The position numbers and the translations under genes are program-made. 17,570 bases of DNA from an uncultured Selenomonadales bacterium (GTDB taxonomy: Bacteria; Bacillota_C; Negativicutes; Selenomonadales; Selenomonadaceae): contig CALCTX010000054.1 in NCBI GenBank assembly GCA_937907035.1, forward strand, positions 1 to 17,570, given 5' to 3'. Under the pieces are notes generated by a model that searched no databases, was not told the origin of the DNA, and saw only the letters and a list, made by a program, of their open reading frames with translations. Shown one piece after another: positions 1-6,512 of this stretch (position 1 is the first letter of the stretch; the number at the start of each line of letters is the position of its first letter).

Positions 1-979
1 TGGCATTTTCCAGACCCTCAACCGCCTGACCGCGCTCATTATGATCGACAAGAATAAGACTTTCCGGCTCAGGGATAAGCAGCTGATCACGGGATACTAT
101 ACCAACAAGCTTACCATCTTCGGCAACCGGATAATTACGGAATTTGTTTTCGGCCAAAACCCCTTTAATATCACTGAGCAACATTTCCGGATTAAATGTG
201 ATCGGATTTTTATGCATGAGCTGTCCAACCGGAACACACTGATTGATAAGGCGGGCAGCCGAATAAGTATCATACGGTGTCGAAATGACCAAAATTTTCA
301 GTTCCTCAGCCAGTTCCATTGCTTTTGCCTTTAAGCGGCCGCTGCCGGTAACAATAAGACAGGCAATATTCTGCTTCAGGCAATCAAGAACTGCATCGTC
401 CTGACGATCGCCGATCAAAACCACATCACCGGCTTGTACTATATCTTTTATCGTCTTGCTGCTGCCCGCGGCAATGCGCACAGCACCTTTGACTTTGACA
501 TTCTCATCCGCTTCGACTACTGCTTCACCGTCAACTACTTTAACGATATCCCGCAAAGCAATATTGGCCAATGCCAAATTTTGCATACTGAGTTCCTGAA
601 AATAACGGTTAGCCAGGTCACTAACTGTGATGATACCGGACAATTTGCCGGCTTCATCAGTAACCGGAACCGAACGCAGATCGTTTTTCCGCATAACTTC
701 TCCGAGATGGCGGAGATTATCCGTTTCCTTGACGACAATCTGACTTTCCAGCATAATATCATTAACTCGCGGATAAATATCCGGTAACAGCATCGGTACA
801 TCCGCTTTGAAATAATCTAACGCAAATTTCGTTTCTGCATTGATCTGACCTGCTCTTGCCGCAATAACATCTTTTTCGCCAAGTGCATTTTTCAACGCCG
901 CATAGCTGATAGCCGAACAAATTGAATCAGTATCAGGATTACGGTGACCAATCGTATAGATAGGTTTTTTGTTATTCAT
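1..979 (-). CDS. Manganese-dependent inorganic pyrophosphatase with CBS and DRTGG regulatory domains (C-terminus cut by window edge)
   Basis: Family II (DHH-type) inorganic pyrophosphatase, cytosolic, hydrolysing PPi to phosphate. The 326 residues present begin MNNKKPIYTIGHRNPDTDS; His12, Asp16 and Asp18 form the first metal-binding motif and VDHNE at about 311-315 is the DHH motif. Between them is the regulatory insert of CBS-PPases: CBS1 at about 74-128, a DRTGG domain at about 140-245 and CBS2 at about 252-302. In characterised relatives the CBS pair binds AMP, ADP or diadenosine polyphosphates and controls activity. The rest of the DHH domain and the DHHA2 domain lie beyond position 1. 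The ATG at 979 is supported by a strong GGGAGGAAG ribosome site (987-995). The gene is divergent from the ttcA-like gene with a 141-bp spacer. The family assignment is secure; the nucleotide response is inferred from the family. Confidence 0.93.
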   Translation of the reverse strand, partial: MNNKKPIYTIGHRNPDTDSICSAISYAALKNALGEKDVIAARAGQINAETKFALDYFKADVPMLLPDIYPRVNDIMLESQIVVKETDNLRHLGEVMRKNDLRSVPVTDEAGKLSGIITVSDLANRYFQELSMQNLALANIALRDIVKVVDGEAVVEADENVKVKGAVRIAAGSSKTIKDIVQAGDVVLIGDRQDDAVLDCLKQNIACLIVTGSGRLKAKAMELAEELKILVISTPYDTYSAARLINQCVPVGQLMHKNPITFNPEMLLSDIKGVLAENKFRNYPVAEDGKLVGIVSRDQLLIPEPESLILVDHNERGQAVEGLENA

Positions 980-1024
980 CAGAAAACTTCCTCCCAAAAA
1001 TCAAATTCTATCTTTAACATTAAT

Positions 1025-1053
1025 ATTATACGACAAAATGCCGTGATTATGAA
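1025..1053 (-). promoter_or_regulatory. Predicted sigma-70 promoter of the CBS-pyrophosphatase
   Basis: On the minus strand TTCATA (1053-1048), a 17-bp spacer and a perfect TATAAT (1030-1025) stand about 46-51 bases upstream of the ATG. The -10 is perfect and the -35 matches 4 of 6. This was predicted by eye only. Confidence 0.55.
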
Positions 1054-1120
1054 GCTAATTTGTATAATTTTGAATAATATAGTACAGTAAAAGAAAATAT
1101 GAAAAACAATCGGAGTTTAT

Positions 1121-1894
1121 ATGAAAATTGACATTCCACAGCTTCATTTCAGCAAAATATTGCGGGCAATCGTCGAATTTGAACTCATTGAAGACGGAGA
1201 CAATATACTTATCGGCCTGTCCGGCGGAAAAGACAGCCTGTTTCTTACTTATGCGCTGGCTGTCATGCGTGAGCGTCTGAAAAAATCTTTTACTTTACAG
1301 GCACTGACAGTCAATCCGATGTTCAGTGATAAATTTGACGTCAATCAGCTGAACGTATTTTGTCAATCGCTTAATATTCCCTATCAAGTACGTGACGTTG
1401 ACATTGCCCAATCCATCCGCGACCAGGATGGCAAAGAACCTTGCTATACTTGTGCGTTTTTACGCCGTGGTGCAATAAACGGTTTTGCTGTCGAAAACGG
1501 CTGTAACAAAGTAGCGTATGCCCATCATCATGATGACGCAGTAGAAACTTTTTTTATGAGCCTCCTGTATTCCGGACAGCTGCAAACCTTCACACCAAAA
1601 ACCTATCTGGACCGTACCGGGATTACCGTCATCCGCCCGTTAGTCTATCTGCGTGAAACAGAAATAATCGAAGCACAAGAATATATGGGTCTGAAGCCTG
1701 TACCATCTCCCTGCCCCTACAACGGCAACACCGCCCGGCAAACGACCAAGGAACTGATTGCCAAGCTTTCAAAAGACAATCCGATGCTCTATGACCACCT
1801 GGCTTCCGCCATGCGGGAAAACAGCGTCAAACAGCTCTGGCCGGCTTCAAAAACGCGCAAAGAAATGAAAGAACCATATTACAGTTATATCTAA
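1121..1894 (+). CDS. ttcA: TtcA-like PP-loop ATPase, probable tRNA 2-thiocytidine synthetase
   Basis: This 257-aa cytosolic protein belongs to the PP-loop ATPase superfamily, TtcA branch. These enzymes adenylate cytidine-32 of tRNA with ATP, releasing PPi, and insert sulfur using an Fe-S cluster. The PP-loop SGGKDS is at 34-39. The CxxC pair is Cys108/Cys111, followed by the LRRG signature (114-117), and a third candidate cluster ligand is Cys198 (PSPCPYNG). AHHHDDAVETFF at 134-145 is the conserved region after the cysteines. The start is supported by CGGAG six bases before the ATG. It is divergent from the pyrophosphatase and ends just before a palindromic repeat that supplies a terminator. 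The exact tRNA target is inferred from the family; another TtcA/TtuA-like sulfur-transfer role is possible. Confidence 0.8.
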   Translation: MKIDIPQLHFSKILRAIVEFELIEDGDNILIGLSGGKDSLFLTYALAVMRERLKKSFTLQALTVNPMFSDKFDVNQLNVFCQSLNIPYQVRDVDIAQSIRDQDGKEPCYTCAFLRRGAINGFAVENGCNKVAYAHHHDDAVETFFMSLLYSGQLQTFTPKTYLDRTGITVIRPLVYLRETEIIEAQEYMGLKPVPSPCPYNGNTARQTTKELIAKLSKDNPMLYDHLASAMRENSVKQLWPASKTRKEMKEPYYSYI

Positions 1895-1900
1895 ATTTAA

Positions 1901-2034
1901 AAGGAGCTGTCGCATGTTAAACTGATACTGCCTCTCGTCATTCCGGACTGCGACCCGGAATCCCAATAGTGGCGCCACTAAAAAAGATGCCGGATCAAGT
2001 CCGGCATCTTTTTATTAACATGCGACAGCTCCTT
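1901..2034. repeat. 134-bp palindromic intergenic repeat (copy 1), MITE- or REP-like
   Basis: A perfect 20-bp terminal inverted repeat, AAGGAGCTGTCGCATGTTAA at 1901-1920 and its complement at 2015-2034, encloses three further dyads. These are ATTCCGG/CCGGAAT (1940-1946/1955-1961), the 14-bp palindrome TAGTGGCGCCACTA (1967-1980) and the GATGCCGGA/TCCGGCATC stem (1986-2008). A diverged inverted copy lies at 11714-11838 with the same internal order. There is no ORF inside and no obvious target-site duplication, so it is best seen as a small non-autonomous or structural repeat. Confidence 0.8.
1981..2013. terminator. Bidirectional rho-independent terminator inside repeat copy 1
   Basis: The stem AAAAAGATGCCGGA (1981-1994) pairs perfectly with 2000-2013 around a 5-base TCAAG loop. 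It has an A-run on one side and a T-run on the other, so it can terminate both the ttcA transcript (plus) and the autotransporter transcript (minus), which converge here. Confidence 0.85.
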
Positions 2035-2057
2035 GTTTTATTTACTGGCTAAATTTA

Positions 2058-4886
2058 TTAGAAATTCCACTGGATCTTAGCATTGAAGCCCATGCCTCTC
2101 TGCTTGCCGATGCTGCCGATGAAGCCGAAATCGCTCTCGAACTTGCCATTCGAGCGTTTTACCTTCATACCAAGCTCGATGATACCTGTCTCCCCCTTGA
2201 CACTTGGCGCAGGAGCAGAGAAGGAATACGGGCCGGAGTGGAAAGTAGCATTGGCCGTGCTGCCGAATTCATGCTGCCAGGCAAGACCGGCGTACACATC
2301 CTGATTCTTGTTCATCTTGTGAGTATACCGCAGACCAAGATGGGTGCGGAAGGAATTGATAGCATCGAAATCATAAATATGACCGGATGTGAGGGTGGCA
2401 CTGCTGCCATTCTGATGCGTATAGAACAACTTGCCGTAATAGTCCAAGGTGTCGTCCTCGTTTAACTTCACTACTTTGCCTACACCGGCATGGAGAGCAT
2501 AGAAAGTAGCGGAGTTGTCATAGCTTGCACCACCGGATAACCGGCTCTCGTAGTCATTCTTCAGTCGACCTGCCCGAAGGGAGCCTTCGTAGTAGAGGCC
2601 ATCCTTATTCTCCTGCTTTATCATCGCGCCCACACCCCAGAAGCTGCTGTCACCGGAGCCGTGAGTACCGTTGTCCAAATAGGAATCGTAGCTTCCTTTG
2701 CCATACTCAAAAATAGGCCCGAACATGAGCTTGCCACGGCTGTTGGCTACTTCCTTTGCAAAACCGACACCTATATTCCAGGTGTTCATTTCTACATAGG
2801 AACCAGAATTCTGACGCATTACACTGCCACCGACTGTAGCGTATGGAGACATTGACCTGCCGCCGTCACCACTATTATTTATAGCTTCAGCCGCTTCAGA
2901 GAACCCCTGATTTGCCATCATGTCAATAACGCCGTTTACGAGAGCTACGCCCACAATTTGAGTTTCAACAGGGGACTTGGAATTTTCATTGGCGGTATCG
3001 TTGGCGTGATTGAGAGCGACCTTGCCATCGACGAGGCTGGTTTTACTGTCAATAAAGTCATCAGTGATGGTAGCGGAGGATGGAGTGCCATCTATATCGC
3101 CACCAAAAAGGTTATACTCTGTATTCTCAGCAATCGTGCCCAGCTGCTTCACATTAATCTTAATATTGGCATTGTCAAGATGAGTTGTTGCCGCTTTAAG
3201 TCGCGGGGTTGATGTATCATTCTCGCCATCCTTAACATAGAAGTTGATATTTGCCCCTTCGGCATTAACATCGCCGGTTACAGTGTTGCCCACATTGTGG
3301 ACATTCAGATTACCGCCGGAGAGTGCTTTGGGAACTGTCGCTATTTCTGGAAATTTCGTAGCAAAAAAATTAATATACACATTTTTCTTAACAGTAGCCG
3401 TTCCTGTACCATTAGCCGCACCTAAAGTTACCGTATTATTAGCTACATTTGCTTCAGAGTTACTCTCCCAGGTACCACCGCCAAACACATTGCCATCAAC
3501 AGTTCCGTTTGCGATTACTACGGCATTATTCTTGGCAACAGTACCAATCTCATCATCAACATAGCCACCGCACACATCTGCTTTAACGGTTCCCCCGGTG
3601 ATGATTACCTTATTTCCATCTATTACAGTGTAATGAGAAGCGGTTTTTCCAAGGCCACCGTAGATTGTAGTACCTACTACATTACCATTGATGAGTACTT
3701 CATTTCCCTTTATTGTTCCCATACCGCTACCACCGGAGACCATACCCTTGACATTTCCGGCGGAGAATACTACTCTATTTCCCTCTACTGATGGGTTGTC
3801 TCCCTCACCGTAACCGCCGGATACATTGCCGGTGATGGTTACTGTTTTGCCTTCTTCTTGAGCAATTATTACTTCGTTTCCCTTCGCCAGCTTTCCTGCA
3901 TTACCACCATACACATCTATTTTCTTGCCGTCGCTGCCAATTGTTCCGCTGTGAACAATTACCTTGTTCCCTGTTGCTGTTCCATTGCTGGCAAAGCCGC
4001 CGCCTATCTCTGTACTACTTCGGTCTACGCCGTGTTCATTATAGCCGTTGATGTTGCCCGTCTCGATGTCAATGATCAGCGTATTGTTATTTGCCGTATT
4101 AGTGCTTCCGTTAATCGCACAGCCGGCATAAATAACAGATGCGCTATAGCCTTTATCCCTATTAGTAGCATGTGGCATAAGTTCAATGCTCGTTGAAGCG
4201 CCGGAAATCGTCAAGGAATTATTATTGGCTGTTGCCGTACCACCCGTATAGCTGGTTGCATAACCGCCATATATACTACGGTTAAGAAGCCAATCTGTAT
4301 CATTGTGCTTAACTGTTATGTTTATGTTTTTGACTACTACGGTATTCCCATTTGCCTGAGCGACGCAGGAAGAACCTTCTATAGAGCGCGCCCAGCCACC
4401 GGCAATATCGCAATTGCTTTGGCTTATGAACATGCCTGAGTCTATCTTTACGATATTATTATCTGCCTGAGCCATACCGCCTTTTGTATCAACATAACCG
4501 CCCGATATTGCTCCCTGAAAAGTTCCTGCCGTGGCTGTAGCGGTGATGTTTACAGCATTCCCATTCGCAATCGCCACATTAGTCGTTGACTGCTTACCAA
4601 TATTAACAAAACCGCCCGCTATTGAAGCAGTAAATTTGTCGCTATCGTCAGTGGTAGTTATATTGACGGTATTATTATCCGCCTCACCTTCGCCTGTGGA
4701 AATATTAACTTCGCCGCCATATACAGGTTTAGTATGTTCTCCTATTGCGCCTTCGTTATCATCAAAAGTTACAGTATGACCACTGCTCGTCTCCGCATAG
4801 GCAGTTTCTCCATTCACCAGCATCATTCCGGTAGTCAATGCGCAGGCTGCCAGCACCTGACAGGTCAGTTTCTTCATATTTTTCAT
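2058..4886 (-). CDS. Type V autotransporter with repetitive beta-helix-like passenger
   Basis: This 942-aa surface protein has three parts. A Sec signal peptide (residues 1-31) shows basic MKNMKK, a hydrophobic core and cleavage after AYA. A passenger of about 640 residues carries at least a dozen irregular repeats in which a GG[Y/F/W/G] turn (AGGFV, SGGYV, AGGWA, YGGYA, GGGFA, YGGNA, SGGYG, YGGLG, CGGYV) alternates with N-N-x-V-x-I strands, as expected of a right-handed beta-helix. From about 678 to 942 lies an autotransporter beta-barrel with alternating aromatic strands, ending in the terminal Phe of KIQWNF that is recognised by the BAM machinery. The ATG at 4886 has GAGGTG seven bases upstream; Met4 is a weaker alternative. 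Adhesin, haemagglutinin or other role is unknown: no protease triad or known enzymatic domain is visible. It appears monocistronic, with its own promoter region and a shared terminator. Confidence 0.9.
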   Translation of the reverse strand: MKNMKKLTCQVLAACALTTGMMLVNGETAYAETSSGHTVTFDDNEGAIGEHTKPVYGGEVNISTGEGEADNNTVNITTTDDSDKFTASIAGGFVNIGKQSTTNVAIANGNAVNITATATAGTFQGAISGGYVDTKGGMAQADNNIVKIDSGMFISQSNCDIAGGWARSIEGSSCVAQANGNTVVVKNINITVKHNDTDWLLNRSIYGGYATSYTGGTATANNNSLTISGASTSIELMPHATNRDKGYSASVIYAGCAINGSTNTANNNTLIIDIETGNINGYNEHGVDRSSTEIGGGFASNGTATGNKVIVHSGTIGSDGKKIDVYGGNAGKLAKGNEVIIAQEEGKTVTITGNVSGGYGEGDNPSVEGNRVVFSAGNVKGMVSGGSGMGTIKGNEVLINGNVVGTTIYGGLGKTASHYTVIDGNKVIITGGTVKADVCGGYVDDEIGTVAKNNAVVIANGTVDGNVFGGGTWESNSEANVANNTVTLGAANGTGTATVKKNVYINFFATKFPEIATVPKALSGGNLNVHNVGNTVTGDVNAEGANINFYVKDGENDTSTPRLKAATTHLDNANIKINVKQLGTIAENTEYNLFGGDIDGTPSSATITDDFIDSKTSLVDGKVALNHANDTANENSKSPVETQIVGVALVNGVIDMMANQGFSEAAEAINNSGDGGRSMSPYATVGGSVMRQNSGSYVEMNTWNIGVGFAKEVANSRGKLMFGPIFEYGKGSYDSYLDNGTHGSGDSSFWGVGAMIKQENKDGLYYEGSLRAGRLKNDYESRLSGGASYDNSATFYALHAGVGKVVKLNEDDTLDYYGKLFYTHQNGSSATLTSGHIYDFDAINSFRTHLGLRYTHKMNKNQDVYAGLAWQHEFGSTANATFHSGPYSFSAPAPSVKGETGIIELGMKVKRSNGKFESDFGFIGSIGKQRGMGFNAKIQWNF

Positions 4887-4951
4887 TCTTCAACACCTCA
4901 AAAAATTAATCGAAAATATTTCAGTTTAATAGATAAATTCCAAACCGATAA

Positions 4952-4981
4952 ATTTTACCACAGAAATATCACAAAAGGCAA
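4952..4981 (-). promoter_or_regulatory. Predicted promoter of the autotransporter gene
   Basis: On the minus strand TTGCCT (4981-4976), an 18-bp spacer and TAAAAT (4957-4952) precede a leader of about 60 bases. The match is moderate. The TGACGTCA cluster lies just upstream of this -35. Confidence 0.4.
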
Positions 4982-5010
4982 TCCTCAGGAATAATAAACC
5001 GAATAATCAT

Positions 5011-5078
5011 TTGACGTCAAATTGACGCTGAAAAAATGACGTCAACTACAAAGAATTGACGTCATTTTGACATTGACA
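5011..5078. promoter_or_regulatory. Cluster of TGACGTCA palindromes and TTGAC half-sites upstream of the autotransporter (putative operator)
   Basis: Three perfect TGACGTCA octamers occur at 5012-5019, 5037-5044 and 5057-5064. Extra TTGACG/TTGACA half-sites occur at 5022, 5067 and 5073. Half-sites at 5011/5022 and 5056/5067 are exactly 11 bp apart, one helical turn, like direct-repeat boxes bound by OmpR/PhoB-type response regulators. The cluster is about 65-130 bases upstream of the predicted transcription start, which fits an activator. The regulator is not identified and there is none in the window. Confidence 0.5.
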
Positions 5079-5140
5079 ATTTAATGCTTAATGCAAGTTC
5101 TTAAACATTTTTAAAATCTTATTGCGGCTTGACAAAAATC

Positions 5141-5650
5141 TTACTGCTTCAGGCTTAAGCAAAAGTTTTCAAAGCTTCGTTTCTTGCCTGTATTCGCAAA
5201 TTTAAAAGCCTGATATTTGCCACTGTCCTTATCCCAGTAAATGAAAGTCCAAGGCCCGCCGCCCCCTTCAGTCGGGTTATCATTGCGCGAGGTAACCTTA
5301 CCCTCCTGAATATAGCTGAAAAATTCCTGCCATTGCTGCTCCGAAAGCTCCACTGTACCGGAAACGGTAATATGCTTTTCTTCTAAAGGCCAGGTATTTC
5401 CCTCTCTTTTTTCATGATAAAAGAAATGCTTTCCATCCTTACTGGTAAACCTATATCTTTGAAATTCAGGCGGATTGACCGGTCTGTCAATGGTATAGTA
5501 AAAATCCTTGATCTCTGACATTGCTATATCTTTACCGACTGTATATTCATTCCTTTCAGAGCTTGCTCTTCCTTCTTTACAGCCGCACAGCATAAAGACA
5601 GCACCGCCCAAAAAGACCACTGCGCAGGCTATACCAATATATTTCAGCAC
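5141..5650 (-). CDS. Putative lipoprotein of unknown function
   Basis: I do not recognise this protein. Reading from the GTG at 5650 gives 169 aa: a short basic start (LKYIG), a hydrophobic stretch and an LCGC lipobox, with the lipidated Cys at about residue 24. The mature part is hydrophilic and contains WPLEEKHITVSGTVELS, a GGGG turn and a WTFIYWDKD strand pair. The frame is open upstream to a TTG at 5683, directly after the stop of the preceding gene, but GGAGGTG sits six bases before the GTG at 5650, which decides the start. The Cys at -2 of the lipobox is unusual, so a simple membrane anchor is an alternative. It is cotranscribed with the secreted protein upstream (33-bp gap with this start). 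Confidence 0.7.
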   Translation of the reverse strand: MLKYIGIACAVVFLGGAVFMLCGCKEGRASSERNEYTVGKDIAMSEIKDFYYTIDRPVNPPEFQRYRFTSKDGKHFFYHEKREGNTWPLEEKHITVSGTVELSEQQWQEFFSYIQEGKVTSRNDNPTEGGGGPWTFIYWDKDSGKYQAFKFANTGKKRSFENFCLSLKQ

Positions 5651-5683
5651 ACACACCACCTCCAAGCCACGAAAAACAAACAA

Positions 5684-6319
5684 TTAATCAATAGGAACAC
5701 GCCAATAACGAATCTCGCTGATATATCCGTTAGAAATCCTTATACCAAAACCTTCAACACGACGTTGTTGTCCGTCAACATTCCCCCGCAGATACCAGTT
5801 GCACTTCGTTGTTCCCTCATTTATTTCACGGTTAGATTCCCAACCGATCATATTCATATTATTGCTGAATTTCCTGAGAACTTCCGGAATAAATTTTTGG
5901 CCTACCTCCAAGCCGGCAATTCTGTAGCTGGAATCTCCAATAACCACGCCTATAGTTTCAAAACTGCCATCATCATGTTTTACACCATGGACCTCGTTAT
6001 AGCCGACATTATATTTATGGGAAGCATAGTGGAAAACCTCTTCATCCAGTTTTTTTACCAACTCAGGACTATATTTGAACTCGACACCGGAAGCTTCCGC
6101 CAAACGCTCACCATCATAGATTTTAGACGCCAAAAAGGCTTCTCTGAATTGTTCGATTTCAGTTGTTGCATCCGCTATCATCATAACATCAGAACCCGTG
6201 CAAATCGCAGCCAACGGCCAACCGTTATTATGCAAAAAATCTGTTGCTGTTTCCGCATATGCCAGATTGGCTGCCATAGAAAAACCTAAAACTAAACCCG
6301 CCATAAATTTCTTCTTCAT
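5684..6319 (-). CDS. Secreted protein of unknown function
   Basis: I do not recognise a family. The 211-aa product begins with a clear Sec signal peptide: MKKKF, a hydrophobic core to about residue 19 and AYA cleavage at 22/23, so the mature protein is periplasmic or surface exposed. The mature part has no membrane segment; it contains a WPLAAICTGSDVMMIADAT stretch, a YNEVHGVKHDDGS region and an aromatic C-terminus (YWRVPID). A strong AAAGGAGT ribosome site (6328-6336) supports the ATG at 6319. It is the first gene of a two-gene unit with the lipoprotein and has a plausible promoter in the 184-bp upstream gap. The two may act together in the envelope, but that is only a context inference. Confidence 0.75.
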   Translation of the reverse strand: MKKKFMAGLVLGFSMAANLAYAETATDFLHNNGWPLAAICTGSDVMMIADATTEIEQFREAFLASKIYDGERLAEASGVEFKYSPELVKKLDEEVFHYASHKYNVGYNEVHGVKHDDGSFETIGVVIGDSSYRIAGLEVGQKFIPEVLRKFSNNMNMIGWESNREINEGTTKCNWYLRGNVDGQQRRVEGFGIRISNGYISEIRYWRVPID

Positions 6320-6384
6320 AAAAGCACACTCCTTTTGTTATAAAATAGCAGAACCATCTCCGATATCTATAGCCATCTGATTTT

Positions 6385-6437
6385 ATATTATCATATTTAA
6401 TATATTTGGCAACAAAAACTCAAATTGACGTTTGACA
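6385..6437 (-). promoter_or_regulatory. Predicted promoter and TTGAC half-sites before the secreted-protein pair
   Basis: TTGCCA (6412-6407), a 16-bp spacer and TAATAT (6390-6385) form a weak promoter on the minus strand. Two direct half-sites, TTGACG at 6425 and TTGACA at 6432, resemble those in front of the autotransporter, suggesting possible co-regulation. Confidence 0.35.
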
Positions 6438-6480
6438 ATATGCCATACCTAAAACCTCATCTTTGATATCAGCTATATAA

Positions 6481-6512
6481 AAAATAACCGCGAATTATCG
6501 CGGTTATTTTTT
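6481..6512 (-). terminator. Rho-independent terminator of the psd-pssA-GT2-EptA operon
   Basis: A perfect 12-bp stem, AAAATAACCGCG (6481-6492) with its complement at 6499-6510, closes a 6-base loop. On the minus strand it is followed by a T-run. The TAA stop of the EptA-like gene (6506-6504) lies inside the 5' arm of the stem. Confidence 0.88.

Noticed and set aside
434..801. Open frames on both strands inside 1-979
   Set aside because: They overlap the CBS-pyrophosphatase, which reads continuously from 979 to the window edge in another frame with clear motifs.
1063..1068. Perfect TATAAT on the plus strand as the ttcA promoter
   Set aside because: No acceptable -35 stands 16-18 bp upstream; the spacer is AT-rich, so a chance match is likely. 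The gene must have a promoter here, but I cannot place it.
3858..4196. 112-aa hydrophobic plus-strand frame inside the autotransporter
   Set aside because: Antisense to the repetitive passenger; its hydrophobic look comes from the reverse reading of Asn/Gly-rich repeats.
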